From Solibacillus sp. FSL W7-1464 (GTDB taxonomy: Bacteria > Bacillota > Bacilli > Bacillales_A > Planococcaceae): a stretch of DNA of 64,000 nucleotides. Under the pieces are notes generated by a model. That model ran no database searches. It was given only the letters and a program-made list of their open reading frames with translations, and was not told where the DNA came from. Both the position numbers and the translations under genes were made by a program. Below, in pieces: positions 29,741 through 39,270 of this stretch (within the stretch, counting starts at the first letter, position 1; each line of letters begins with the position of its first letter). The stretch lies in NCBI RefSeq assembly GCF_038004425.1, contig NZ_JBBORC010000001.1:3015001-3079000 (forward strand), read 5' to 3'.

Positions 29741-29774
29741 AGACGCAAAAGCTGGAATATCAGCTTTTGCGTCT
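29741..29774 (+). terminator. Bidirectional terminator behind the chemoreceptor
   Basis: A 14-bp perfect stem (29741-29754 with 29761-29774, arm AGACGCAAAAGCTG) lies 6 bp behind the stop codon and points also toward the convergent DUF3243 gene. Confidence 0.88.
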
Positions 29775-29814
29775 ATTTGCATTATTGGATTCTACTAAAC
29801 TCTTATCCAACTAA

Positions 29815-30120
29815 TTAATCAGCTTGTACCATTTTCACTAGCACACTTGCCAATGATTTCTTTTCGCTTTCATCTGCTACTTTCCATAATTCCTGCAGCA
29901 CTTTTTCTTCACTGTTTCGAGGTTCTTCGTTTTTAGCTAAATGATCCGCTACAAACTTGGCGCCTTTTGCCAACATGTCATCGCTCAAACCTAGTCGTTC
30001 ACCTTTAGCAAGCTGGTCGTTCAAATAGCTTTTGAACGTTGAAAAGCTTTCTAAAATCTGATCTTTTTTTTCTGGAGATAATTCATCAAGTTTCTTGTTA
30101 ATGTTATTCATTTCACTCAT
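29815..30120 (-). CDS. DUF3243 protein
   Basis: A 101-residue soluble, mostly helical protein. The segment FKSYLNDQLAKGERLGLSDD and the later EEKVLQELWKVADESEKKSL match the DUF3243 family common in bacilli, whose function is unknown. The N-terminal 25 residues are a charged extension. AGGAGG precedes the ATG. It is monocistronic. Confidence 0.8.
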   Translation of the reverse strand: MSEMNNINKKLDELSPEKKDQILESFSTFKSYLNDQLAKGERLGLSDDMLAKGAKFVADHLAKNEEPRNSEEKVLQELWKVADESEKKSLASVLVKMVQAD

Positions 30121-30249
30121 TTTGTAATTCCTCCTAGATTGTGTTTTGGCGTTCCCCTAACAATTACCCGCCTCCTTTGTTATTAAACTTTATTTTAAAA
30201 AATCTTCTAAATTTAAATTATTATGTTGCGCTACATAACAGTCATTATA

Positions 30250-30294
30250 AAAAAATGGGCACCGCTTCACCTATGAGTGTGCAGTGCCCGTTTT
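30250..30294 (-). terminator. Terminator behind the BCCT gene
   Basis: A stem with 6 perfect outer pairs (30257-30262 with 30284-30289, GGGCAC/GTGCCC), inner pairing beyond it, and T runs on either strand. It is placed 16 bp past the stop of the minus-strand BCCT gene. Confidence 0.75.
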
Positions 30295-30309
30295 TACATA
30301 GCATATGAG

Positions 30310-31873
30310 CTATTTTTTAGGTTGGTTATCATTTTTTTCAATCTGCTCCATAATCCGTTTATGCCGGCGTACATCCCGCTTTGTAATAGGAATGACTTCA
30401 TGTCGAATCATCTTAAAGAAGGAGACGATGAGTAAGAGCATAACGACGGTAAATGGCAGAGCCGAAATGAGTGAAGCAGTTTGCAGCGCTTCAAGTCCAC
30501 CTGAAAATAATAGTACACTTGCTATCGCAGCGATCAATACACCCCAGATAACTTTTAATCTGTTGTGAGGGTTCATTGTCCCTTTATCTGTCATACTGGC
30601 CATAATAAATGTCGCTGTATCTCCTGATGTAATCAGGAAAATCACGATTAAAACAATCCCCAGAATGGAGGCAATCGTTGTTAACGGAAGTTGCTCCAGC
30701 ATAAGGAATAAGGCAACAGTCAAATCAGTATCAACCGCTTCGGCAATTGTTGTGCCTTTGTTCAGATCAAAGTAAAGTGCTGAACCGCCAAATACCGCAA
30801 TCCAGAAACAAGAGATAACCGGCGGAATGATCAAAACACCGACGATAAACTCACGGATTGTACGTCCTCTCGATACGCGCGCTACGAAAGACCCGACGAA
30901 AGGTGACCAGGCAATCGCCCATGCCCAGTAGAAAATTGTCCAATCCTTTACCCAAGTGCCCCCTGCATACGGCTGTAAACGTAAGCTGTACTGTACGAAA
31001 TTCGTAATATAATCACTGATTGCTAAAACGAAACTTTCCATTATGAACACTGTAGGACCTGTAACAAAAACAAATAATAGCAAGATCAGGGCCAAGTACA
31101 TGTTTACATTACTTAATATACGAATCCCCTTTTGCAGACCGCTAATAGAAGATGCCATATATCCAATGAAAACTATACCTATAATTGCCACTTGCACCCA
31201 AATGGAAATCGGTATATTAAAGACGGCATTTAAGCCACCGTTCGTTTGCAGAACACCTAAGCCGATAGATGTCGCAACACCCATTACTGTGGCAATTACA
31301 GCCAAAATATCAACCGTATTTTTAATACCGCGATTTGTCCCTGTGACAGGCTCTAACGCTGTGGATATTAATAAATCCCTTTTTTTTGTTGAATTGCATA
31401 TAGGCCATGACTAACCCGATAATCGCAAAGACTGACCATTGGCTAATTCCCCAGTGGAAAAAAGCATAGCCCATTGCAAGACGGGCTGCATCTGTTGTTT
31501 GCGCTTGAACATCGTTAAACGGTGTTTTAAAATAATGACTCATCGGTTCGGCAACACCCCAGAAAACTAATCCGATACCTAGACCTGCCGCAAACAGTAG
31601 CGCAATCCATGTATGGAACTTAAATTCCGGTCTTGCATCTTTTCCGCCTAGACGAATTTTTCCGAACTTGGAGATTGCCAGTACTAAAAGAAAGACAATA
31701 ATAATAAATACGGACAGCAAGTAAAACCATCCAAAATAGTCGGTTGTTAAATTAAATAAATATGTAGCAATATTACTAAAGGCATCGGGTGCCACACTCC
31801 CAAAAATAACACAAATTAAAATAAATGCTGCTGATACTGTAAATACAGTATTCGAAAAATATTTCCCTTTCAT
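30310..31873 (-). pseudogene. BCCT-family betaine/choline transporter, frameshifted
   Basis: Two adjacent minus-strand frames (31873-31322 and 31305-30310) together encode one transporter of about 515 residues of the betaine/choline/carnitine family, with the BCCT signature DWTIFYWAWAIAWSPF in the second part. The reading frame is lost at a run of eight A (31380-31387 on the plus strand); with seven A the text continues as NKK...LEPVTGTNRGIKNTVDILAVIA and the protein is whole. It may be inactive in this genome, phase-variable by slippage, or a sequencing error. Intact relatives import compatible solutes with sodium or protons during osmotic stress. AGAGGTGAAC precedes the start. Confidence 0.88.
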
Positions 31874-32329
31874 ATGTTCACCTCTTTAAGTACATTGAAG
31901 AGAAGATACCCATATTATTCTATTTTTAAACATCCTTACTATGAATGTTACTATTTTTCTATAATTTATTTGGCAATGCTATTTGGATTTTCCCCTATTT
32001 TTCATTATTTTCAAGATACCAGATCGACGCATTCGATTCGAAATTTTTCTCTGGCCTGATCAGCTAAAGGTTACTGAATCAGCGAAATTTCGGCAACTTC
32101 AAACGGCCTCTTTGCCCGGGTAGATGGCAAATCCATCCTAAGCTTTGCCGCATCCGGGGTTAATATGCTGCAGTGCTTTGTTCACATCCAATTCGAAAAA
32201 GATGAACTGAAATAACAAACGGATCATTTTGAAGCACTGCATAGAAGTGTCAAAGTGTTCCGGTTTATTTTTTGCAAAGCAGGACATGTCGCGAAAATAC
32301 TATTAAATGAATTAGTGGAATTACGCCAC
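31874..32329. other. Intergenic region without a clear gene
   Basis: This 456-bp stretch lies between the BCCT start and the thioesterase stop. The part from 32090 to 32216 can be read on the plus strand as about 45 codons (containing LFARVDGKSIL) bounded by stops, with no start site. It may be a decayed fragment but no family could be assigned. The remainder is AT-rich. Confidence 0.4.
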
Positions 32330-32839
32330 CTAAGCATGATTTTTTCGGAGGTAGCTCACTGTCTCTTTACTGAAAACCCGTTTTTCATTCCGGAAATTTG
32401 AACGCTGTTTGGATTTTTCATATAAATAGCGTTCTTCGATTGTTTCCGGATAAACTTGCGGGACTTTAGTAGGTTTCCCGGCTGTATCAAGCGCTATAAA
32501 TGTAAAATAGGAAATCGCCGCAATCTTGCTTTCCCCTGTGCGCATATTTTCGGCATATACTTTTATGAAAACTTCCATCGAGCTCGTCCCTGTCCAGACG
32601 ACAAACGACTCGAATGTAACGGCTTCCTCCGGACGGATTGGTGTTAGAAATTCTACTGTATCAACCGATGCGGTGACACATTCGCGCCTGCTATGCTTTG
32701 CCGCTGATATTGAGGCAACTTGGTCCATATCGCTCAACAGCCTGCCCCCAAACAACGTATTATGGTTATTGAAATCATTCGGGAATACCCGACTGGAACG
32801 GATGACTCTCGAGGCATTACAAGGTTTTGACTCTTCCAT
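32330..32839 (-). CDS. Acyl-CoA thioesterase, YkhA-like hotdog protein
   Basis: A 169-residue hotdog-fold thioesterase. The motif NDFNNHNTLFGGRLLSDMD (residues about 20-38) is the typical acyl-CoA thioesterase active-site helix of the YkhA/YciA group, followed by TASVDTVEFLTPIRPEE. It should hydrolyse short- to long-chain acyl-CoA in the cytoplasm. ATG 32839 is preceded by TTGGAGATGA; a longer form to 32899 adds an unrelated basic leader. It is a single gene. Confidence 0.9.
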   Translation of the reverse strand: MEESKPCNASRVIRSSRVFPNDFNNHNTLFGGRLLSDMDQVASISAAKHSRRECVTASVDTVEFLTPIRPEEAVTFESFVVWTGTSSMEVFIKVYAENMRTGESKIAAISYFTFIALDTAGKPTKVPQVYPETIEERYLYEKSKQRSNFRNEKRVFSKETVSYLRKNHA

Positions 32840-33001
32840 TTTTTTATCATCTCCAACACATATTATTCTAAATTTTCTAAAAATTCTTTTGTTGACCATA
32901 TTAAATCATTCCATTTGAAGAATCAATGTTAATTTAAATTATTTTATACTGCTTATTATGTTCGGTCGGTCATTAATTGATTCGATTGGGAGTTGGGATT
33001 T

Positions 33002-33318
33002 TATTAGAAGTTTTGGGGCGGATATTAGAAGTTGGCGGCGTCTTATTAGAACATTCGAGAGGTTTATTTGAACATCTGACAGGTTTATTCCGGAACAAGT
33101 TTCACTTACCCCTTATTTTTGCTGAATTTTTTCGGGTGTGTGGTTTTATTAGAACATTTAATGCGGATATTAGAAGTTGGCGGCGTCTTATTAGAACATT
33201 CGAGAGGTTTATTTGAACATCTGACAGGTTTATTAGAACAGTTGGCCATTATATTAGAAGTTCCGGATATTATTAGAAGATTTTTTGAGATATTAGAACT
33301 TTTTATTTTTTATTAGAA
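33002..33318 (+). repeat. TATTAGAA box array C (14 boxes)
   Basis: Boxes start at 33002, 33023, 33044, 33065 (TATTTGAA) and 33086 (degenerate TATTCCGG), then the core 33147, 33168, 33189, 33210 (TATTTGAA), 33231, 33252, 33271, 33291, 33311. Core offsets are 0,21,42,63,84,105,124,144,164. The upstream block begins 145 bp before the core. A G-rich leader (32980-32998) precedes it. Confidence 0.93.
33018..33234 (+). repeat. 72-bp exact direct duplication inside array C
   Basis: The 72 bases at 33018-33089 recur without change at 33163-33234, spaced 145 bp. They span three full boxes and parts of two others. This shows recent block duplication within the array. Confidence 0.9.
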
Positions 33319-33367
33319 CATCTTGGAGAGCCTTAATAAGAAGACTGTAAGGAATGAATCCTACAGC

Positions 33368-34156
33368 CTATTTCATATACAAATCGACTAATTCATAGCA
33401 TCTCTCTTTTGTTAACTGCGCTTGTGTGCTTACGTACTGTAGTGTTTCCATCGATCCGCCTTTATACTGCAATGCGTCCTCTGTCGCCTTTTCATCGCGA
33501 TATTCCAGCCAATCTCGCTGCTCTTCTCGTAGTTTGCCCATGTTATTAGGCGGCAATGTTTTTTTTAGATCTGCGTAGATTTCATTCAATAGCTTATCCC
33601 ATTCCGAGAATATTTCACCTTGGGCTGCTGTTATTTCCATTTGTGTCCCTTGATCGAAAATTTCATCAAACTTTTTCATACTTTCTTCTACATCCACTAA
33701 TTTAGCGAGGTACTTTTCCTTCATGCTGACAAATGGGTCTTCGGTTACTCCAGGTGGTGGGTTTCCCTCTTCGTCCCCGTTCGCTGAATTTTGTTCAAAG
33801 CTTTCTCGGATGCTGTTGTTGATTTCCGTTTCTGCTTCTACAATCATGTTTTCAAGCTCTTCTTTCAAACTAATGTCCAATTCCGGGTTTTCCAGCAGCG
33901 GGTGTGCTTTTTCCAAAACACGGTCCCAATCGCCCTGACTCTTTGCATCCTTCACTTCTTTAAACTCCTGAATTTGTGCAGAGAAAACATTTGTCTCTTC
34001 ATCGGTTTGGCTACTTTCCTCGATTAGTGTTAATGCTTTTTCATATTCCTCATCTTCCAACGCTACGATGACCTTGTCTTTTAGTTGCTCCTCACTTTCA
34101 GTACCGCAGCCGGCTAGCAATAAGCAAGCAGTAAACATTCCTACTAATTTCTTCAT
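33368..34156 (-). CDS. Lipoprotein with C-terminal LprI-like (DUF1311) domain
   Basis: A 262-residue lipoprotein: signal peptide with lipobox LAGC (Cys17), a helical acidic region (20-120) with tetratricopeptide-like character, a Gly/Pro-rich linker near 125-140, and a C-terminal domain (about 165-262) with LREEQRDWLEYRDEKATEDA, typical of the DUF1311/LprI family whose mycobacterial member inhibits lysozyme. It follows the histidine kinase by 19 bp as the last gene of a four-gene operon, so it may be the output or envelope partner of that two-component system. Confidence 0.75.
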   Translation of the reverse strand: MKKLVGMFTACLLLAGCGTESEEQLKDKVIVALEDEEYEKALTLIEESSQTDEETNVFSAQIQEFKEVKDAKSQGDWDRVLEKAHPLLENPELDISLKEELENMIVEAETEINNSIRESFEQNSANGDEEGNPPPGVTEDPFVSMKEKYLAKLVDVEESMKKFDEIFDQGTQMEITAAQGEIFSEWDKLLNEIYADLKKTLPPNNMGKLREEQRDWLEYRDEKATEDALQYKGGSMETLQYVSTQAQLTKERCYELVDLYMK

Positions 34157-34175
34157 GTTGGTTTCCTTCTCTCTA

Positions 34176-35555
34176 TTACAGGCTACTATTTAAGGGCAAT
34201 TCAATATAAACTTCCGTACCTTTTCCGTATGCGCTATTCACTTCGATTGTCCCGCCGTGCTTTAAAATAATTGTACGGGAAATCGCTAATCCAAGTCCGG
34301 CACCAACAGATTTGACATCCGCTTTATAAAAAGAATTCATAATATGCAGTAATTGTTCTTCCTTTATTCCAATTCCCTCATCTCGAATCATACAAATCGC
34401 TTTACCGTTCAATTCGTACTGTTTGATCACTATTTCACTATCACGTGGCGAAAACTTAATCGCATTTTCGAGTATATTCAATAAAACTTGCCGGATTTTA
34501 TCTTCATCGGCGTAAATGTTAACTGGTGTACTGTCAAGTTTCATGCGGATATTCTTTTCATTCGCTTTACTTTGCAACTGTAATGTCACTTCTTCAACCA
34601 GAGTCGCATAGGCAAATCTTGTCGGGTGCAGCTCAATCCGGTTTGACTCATATCTTGAGAAATTCAGAAGGTCCTCCACCAATTTTATGAGGCGATCGGA
34701 CTCACTGTTGATCATCCGTAAACCAAAGTTGATTTCTTTTTCCGTTATTCCATCCGGTGACCCCAGCATTTCAGCCCACCCTTTTATTCCTGTCAGCGGT
34801 GTTCGGAGCTCATGGGAAATGGAAGAAATAAAATCATTTTTTAACTGGTCTGTTTTGACAATCTCATCCGCCATATAATTCAGCGTTTTTGACATTTCGC
34901 CTAATTCGTCCGGATAATCTTCCTTGATTCTTTTTTCGAAGTGCCCTTTTGCCATCGTTCCTGTAAAGTGAATGATTTCATTAAATGGCTTCACAATCGA
35001 CTGGGCTAACCGGAGGGCTACAAGAAAGACAATTGCCGCGACTCCGATACAAAGTAAAATGCCGTATCCTAACAGGCTTTGGATGAGGTGGTCGGTCTCT
35101 GTTAATGACGTCGTATAGCGGAGTACACCTATCACTTTCCCGTCAAGAATCAGCGGGATATACGTTGCCAAAACTTTCTCTTCTGTCTGTTCAAGCTCCT
35201 CCTTTTCATAATAAGGGCTATAGGAAGAAAAGAGATCCGGATTCACTGTATAGCTGGTGTCTTCGTAAAAACCTGTAGAAGACTGAACCATTTCACCATC
35301 GCTATTTAACAGCTGCAGTTCTGCACCGTCAAACTCAAAGCTTTTTACACCGAAGTCACCGAAATCTTTTATTCTATCGGAAGTAAGCTCGATTTCATTG
35401 GCCCACCTAGGATGGATTGCCTCAACATGTTGTTGAAACGTATTGGCGATACCTTGGTAATAATACTTTGTCACTGCGCCCCAAAACACCGTCATCACAA
35501 GGGTTAACGTCAAAATAATGATGATCATGAAATAACGAATGACTCTCCGTTTCAT
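34176..35555 (-). CDS. Membrane sensor histidine kinase
   Basis: A 459-residue kinase: membrane helices at 8-28 and 163-183, an extracytoplasmic sensor of about 130 residues between them (ending in PLILDGKVIGVLRYTT, PAS/Cache-like), HAMP 184-236, HisKA with His248 in SISHELRTPL, and HATPase with ENAIKFSPRDSE, DEGIGIKEEQ and GAGLGLAISRTI. Its start overlaps the response regulator stop by ATGA coupling. Flanking lipoproteins suggest that it watches the cell surface. The cue is unknown. Confidence 0.9.
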   Translation of the reverse strand: MKRRVIRYFMIIIILTLTLVMTVFWGAVTKYYYQGIANTFQQHVEAIHPRWANEIELTSDRIKDFGDFGVKSFEFDGAELQLLNSDGEMVQSSTGFYEDTSYTVNPDLFSSYSPYYEKEELEQTEEKVLATYIPLILDGKVIGVLRYTTSLTETDHLIQSLLGYGILLCIGVAAIVFLVALRLAQSIVKPFNEIIHFTGTMAKGHFEKRIKEDYPDELGEMSKTLNYMADEIVKTDQLKNDFISSISHELRTPLTGIKGWAEMLGSPDGITEKEINFGLRMINSESDRLIKLVEDLLNFSRYESNRIELHPTRFAYATLVEEVTLQLQSKANEKNIRMKLDSTPVNIYADEDKIRQVLLNILENAIKFSPRDSEIVIKQYELNGKAICMIRDEGIGIKEEQLLHIMNSFYKADVKSVGAGLGLAISRTIILKHGGTIEVNSAYGKGTEVYIELPLNSSL

Positions 35556-36250
35556 TCGTTAACCTTCCAGTGGTAACCGCGTCCCCATTCTGTACATAAA
35601 TACATTGGGGAGGAAGGATCTTTTTCGATTTTCTGGCGAATCCTTCTAATGTTGACATCCACTACTTTTAATTCGCCAACATAATGTTCGCCCCACACAA
35701 CATCCAATAACTCATTCCTTGTAAACAATTCGTTTGGATGCTCCATTAGAAAATGCAGCAGGGAGAATTCAGTCGGTGTCAGTTTCACTACTTCATCAGA
35801 ACTGTAAAATTTATTGTTTTTTATATCCATTTTGAAGTCTCCGGAAATCAGCATATCGCTCATTTTGGAAGTTGCCGCATCAGTGACATTTATTCTCCGC
35901 AAGAGCGAAAAAATTCTTACTTCCAATTCCTGCAGACTAAACGGTTTACATAAATAATCATCGGCCCCTATTACAAGGCCATCGATTTTATCCTTCTGTT
36001 GAGTTTTGGCCGTAATCATGATGATGCCTACCTTTTGATTCATTTTCCTGATCTGTTCGCAAACTGCAAATCCATCGATTCCCGGCAACATGAGATCGAG
36101 CAAAACAACGTCAAAAATCTTATTTTCAAATAATTGTAATGCCTGTTCTCCTGATTCGGCTTCCACCACTTCATAGCCTTTTTTTCTCAAACTTAATGAG
36201 ACAAAACTTCGAATGGATAATTCATCTTCAACAACTAGGATGTTTGTCAT
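35552..36250 (-). CDS. OmpR/PhoB-family response regulator
   Basis: A 232-residue regulator: receiver domain 1-120 with Asp52 in LLDLMLPGIDG and Lys102-type KPFS, then a winged-helix DNA-binding domain (about 133-230; VDVNIRRIRQKIEKDPSSP). It is translationally coupled to the downstream kinase. It lies 12 bp behind the VCBS-like lipoprotein gene, and the four genes form one operon. It most likely controls that operon and other envelope genes. Confidence 0.92.
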   Translation of the reverse strand: MTNILVVEDELSIRSFVSLSLRKKGYEVVEAESGEQALQLFENKIFDVVLLDLMLPGIDGFAVCEQIRKMNQKVGIIMITAKTQQKDKIDGLVIGADDYLCKPFSLQELEVRIFSLLRRINVTDAATSKMSDMLISGDFKMDIKNNKFYSSDEVVKLTPTEFSLLHFLMEHPNELFTRNELLDVVWGEHYVGELKVVDVNIRRIRQKIEKDPSSPMYLCTEWGRGYHWKVNE

Positions 36251-36262
36251 ATTTGCCCCCGC

Positions 36263-37510
36263 TTACAACTCGAATTGTTCCAAATGAAATGCTTCAACAG
36301 GAAAATCCGGGTGTTCTTCTATCGTCGTATAATATATCGTATCTTTCGTTTCTTTTAATATTGTATGCGCAGAATTCGGTGTTTCTTTATTCGCCCATAT
36401 TACATCAAACAGCAGATTATTGTTGGCAAGTGATACAAGTTGAATGCCGTTTTCTATCTTCTTAATGGTCACTTTACCGTGCCATTTTTCCGGAATATCT
36501 ATATAAAAAGTATGTTCAAAGTTGGTGGCCCGTTCTGTCACTTGTTTAGAAGTGCCGTTGATGGAATAGGTGACATAGCGCACGATGTACGGAGTTTCAG
36601 TTGAGTCTTCCTCTACCCATCCTTCGGGCAAATACGTTTCACCGACTTCCATTATGCCGTCTTCATTCCTATCCGCGCTGTATAAAGGAAGCGATTTATA
36701 CGCGAGGTCACCCTGTTCAGCACCTACCTTTATCAGTGTTGTACCGTCATAAGCAATAATTTCGGTTAGCATAGCGTTCACACCAATTGCACTATCGACA
36801 AATAATGCGTGATTCCCGTCATTTAGTTTTCCGCTCTTCATCCTCTTATGAAAAGCATAGCTGTTTAAAGAAACTGCAGATAGGGACACTAAATCCCCCA
36901 ATTCATAGTGAAATAATTCAGCGGTATAGAATGCTCTTCTTTCGCCGTCCACAAGAAGAAGTTCCAATTTTTCATCAGTATTATAATCTGAAATATCAAG
37001 CCCTTCATAACTGCGTTCGACCGTCTTTTTCAAGCTCCTGTCCTGCCATACATAAATCATCATCTGTTTTTTCGTTTCAAACTCACTTTCGCCTAAACCC
37101 ACTACTACTTCCATGACCCCGTCTTTATCCAAGTCATGTAGCCCAAAGTAATCGATTGCCTGCCCATTTGGTTCGATATGCGCCGCTTCGTGCCACTTTG
37201 CGTTTTCTTCTTGTAAAACAGCGATATGGATTTGCGATTTCTGTTGTGGATTTCTGTATAAGACAATGGCTTCCTGCTGTCCGTCACCATCCAGATCCTC
37301 GATAAAAATGGACTGATTTTTATCGTTTTGCACAGGTGTGACAAGTTCACTGGAAGGTGGTAACAATACTTTTAGCTGTTGTTCTAGATTTCTTTTTTGC
37401 TCGTCTTGCTGCTGTGGTGAAGTAATTAATTCATTTGGAGATTTTACAAGATCGCATCCCGCGAGCAATGCAATCAATAAAATCGTTACCCATCCAATGC
37501 CTTTTCTCAT
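36263..37510 (-). CDS. Lipoprotein with FG-GAP/VCBS-like repeats
   Basis: A 415-residue lipoprotein with lipobox LAGC near residue 20. Two or more calcium-loop-like repeats follow: FIEDLDGDGQQEAIVLYR near 68 and LHDLDKDGVMEVVVGLG near 110, then ISDYNTDEKLELLLV and SADRNEDGIMEV. This pattern of D-x-D-x-D/N-G-x-x-E is that of VCBS/integrin-like propellers. It is the first gene of the two-component operon. ATG 37510 follows AGGGG; the GTG at 37516 overlaps that site. It may be a surface sensor feeding the kinase, which is inference from the operon. Confidence 0.72.
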   Translation of the reverse strand: MRKGIGWVTILLIALLAGCDLVKSPNELITSPQQQDEQKRNLEQQLKVLLPPSSELVTPVQNDKNQSIFIEDLDGDGQQEAIVLYRNPQQKSQIHIAVLQEENAKWHEAAHIEPNGQAIDYFGLHDLDKDGVMEVVVGLGESEFETKKQMMIYVWQDRSLKKTVERSYEGLDISDYNTDEKLELLLVDGERRAFYTAELFHYELGDLVSLSAVSLNSYAFHKRMKSGKLNDGNHALFVDSAIGVNAMLTEIIAYDGTTLIKVGAEQGDLAYKSLPLYSADRNEDGIMEVGETYLPEGWVEEDSTETPYIVRYVTYSINGTSKQVTERATNFEHTFYIDIPEKWHGKVTIKKIENGIQLVSLANNNLLFDVIWANKETPNSAHTILKETKDTIYYTTIEEHPDFPVEAFHLEQFEL

Positions 37511-37630
37511 ACGCACCCCTAACTAACGCTGGCTTTAATCGTTTTCTGGAATAAGTTTATTATATAGCCAACTCCTACGGAAAGAGTTACAAAAAGGTTA
37601 CAGTTCAAATTTATGTATAATAGGGAAATG

Positions 37631-37666
37631 AAAAAACTTGCATCCAATGTTTCGATTGGCTGCAAG
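37631..37666 (-). terminator. Terminator behind the P450 gene
   Basis: A 12-bp stem with one mismatch (37637-37648 with 37655-37666) is followed on the minus strand by six T (37631-37636). It lies 17 bp past the P450 stop. Confidence 0.82.
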
Positions 37667-37682
37667 CTCTGTCGGAGTTATT

Positions 37683-38933
37683 TTATAGTGGCTGAACATT
37701 TTTCATGATTATTTTACTGTTAGGAAGACTTGGAATGCTCACTTTGCTGTAGCTTAAATCCTGCTCCGGCACATCATAAGTCATTCGGTTCACTAAAAAA
37801 TCCAGGCTCACTTTCATTACTTCGATTGTTACCCATTCCCCTGCACAGCGGTGGCCCAAATAGTGGTCGCCGCCACCTTGCGGAATAAAGCTGAACGGAC
37901 TGTCATCCCAATTTTCAAAACGGCTTGGCTGAAATACGTCGGGGTTCTCCCAAATCGCCGGGTCATGATTTGTACCATACAGGTCTAACAGCGTCAATGT
38001 TCCTTCTTCGAACGTGTAATCTTTCCACGTAAACGCTTCTTTTACTTCGGCAGCGGCAAATGGGAAGAACGGATAAAAACGGCGCACTTCCTGAACAAAC
38101 ATTTGTGCCAGTTTTCCGTCACCGGATTTCAGCTTCTCACGCTCTTCCGCGTAATGATGGACGGCAAGTGCTGAAAAGTTGATATAAACGGAAATCGCGA
38201 CGATCGGTCGTAAAATATTGATGACTTCCACTGCGGCGACTTTGGTGTCCAGGAGATTCCCCTCCAGATCCCGATGCCACGAAAATGCGTGCAATGCCGT
38301 TCCTTCTTCGGGATTTAATTTACCATCGCGTACTTGGTCGATTAATTCGCCTACCCACTTTTCCACCCGGTTCCGCGCATGTCTTCCCGCCCAATGCGAT
38401 GGTCCGACAGCAGTTGCCGACTCGAACATTGCCCGTAAATCGTCCGCCAGTTTCTTGATCTCCTCTTCTTCCACCGGCACACCTGCCCACTCACAGGCAG
38501 TACGGCACATGATGTCCAATGTTTCTTCGTATAGTTCGATTTCTTCCATCCGCTGCCACTTGTCCAATGCGTGTTCCCACTGTTTCGCATGGATTTCATT
38601 CAGTTTTTGTAGTCGCTCGCGGGACATGAGCGACATGAACATTTGTTTACGGTGTTTATGGGCATCGCCATCCAATGTTTGCACACCCTTTTTACCAAAC
38701 AAGGTTTCAGCCACTCGGTTTGGTGCGACACCCTCTCTTTTAAATTTGCTGTTGTCGTAAAAAACAGCCGCCGCTTCTTTCCCGCCCATACAGATCGCTT
38801 TTTTTCCTAGCAGCCGCGTTTCGAATACGTCTGACTGGAAGCTTTGGCGCCTATTTAAAATATAAAGATAACCTTCCCTCAAAAGGCTCAGGCTGTGGTC
38901 AAGTCCTTCTTCCTTCGGTACCGAGTTTGTCAT
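37683..38933 (-). CDS. CYP152-family fatty-acid peroxygenase (cytochrome P450)
   Basis: A 416-residue soluble P450 that should use hydrogen peroxide to hydroxylate fatty acids at the alpha/beta carbons. CYP152 hallmarks are visible: [10 protein letters not shown], where Arg-Pro replaces the usual acid-alcohol pair and salt-bridges the substrate carboxylate, [18 protein letters not shown] with heme ligand Cys363, and the EVRRF K-helix motif. In the B' region [13 protein letters not shown] has Gln where the decarboxylase OleT has His, so hydroxylation is more likely than alkene formation. ATG 38933 has AAAGGAG at 9 nt. It is monocistronic. Confidence 0.9.
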   Translation of the reverse strand: MTNSVPKEEGLDHSLSLLREGYLYILNRRQSFQSDVFETRLLGKKAICMGGKEAAAVFYDNSKFKREGVAPNRVAETLFGKKGVQTLDGDAHKHRKQMFMSLMSRERLQKLNEIHAKQWEHALDKWQRMEEIELYEETLDIMCRTACEWAGVPVEEEEIKKLADDLRAMFESATAVGPSHWAGRHARNRVEKWVGELIDQVRDGKLNPEEGTALHAFSWHRDLEGNLLDTKVAAVEVINILRPIVAISVYINFSALAVHHYAEEREKLKSGDGKLAQMFVQEVRRFYPFFPFAAAEVKEAFTWKDYTFEEGTLTLLDLYGTNHDPAIWENPDVFQPSRFENWDDSPFSFIPQGGGDHYLGHRCAGEWVTIEVMKVSLDFLVNRMTYDVPEQDLSYSKVSIPSLPNSKIIMKNVQPL

Positions 38934-39270
38934 TTCATCCATCTCCTTTTATATGAGTAACATTGTTGGTAATCCGTTCCCTGTTTATTCTTCGGAAAAA
39001 CTTCAGGCGACTCTGGAGCAGAGTAGGATAAAGTGAGTCGACTCTTCCCTGTACTTTTCATTTTGGTAGCAAAACCCCTGTTATGAGAGCTTTTTAACTA
39101 CATTAAGTGCAATAAAAATACTACCAACCGGAAATATTTTGTTTAACAACCGCTTGTTTGTGTTAACTACAGTAATAACGCTTTTTTTCTGATGACAGAA
39201 AAAAAGCTCTACATAAAAATTCGCAGTGCTGTTTTACATTTTTTAATATTAAAAAGGACGTGGTACATGA
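38934..39270. other. Divergent intergenic region with a perfect hairpin
   Basis: This 337-bp region separates the divergent P450 and AGCS genes. It holds a 12-bp perfect inverted repeat at 39180-39191/39196-39207 (GCTTTTTTTCTG type, loop of four), about 65 bp before the symporter start. The hairpin may be a leader terminator or attenuator, but nothing else supports this. Confidence 0.45.

Noticed and set aside
31385-31387. Programmed ribosomal frameshift in the BCCT gene
   Set aside because: No stop codon pairing, stimulatory hairpin or family precedent was seen; slippage or error is simpler.
30310-31873. Two separate short transporter genes
   Set aside because: The two frames are complementary parts of one BCCT protein; correcting one A in the eight-A run joins them without a gap.
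32090-32216. Possible HPr-like or other small gene upstream of the thioesterase gene's end
   Set aside because: Only about 45 codons between stops, no start codon with a ribosome site, and the resemblance was to a few residues only.
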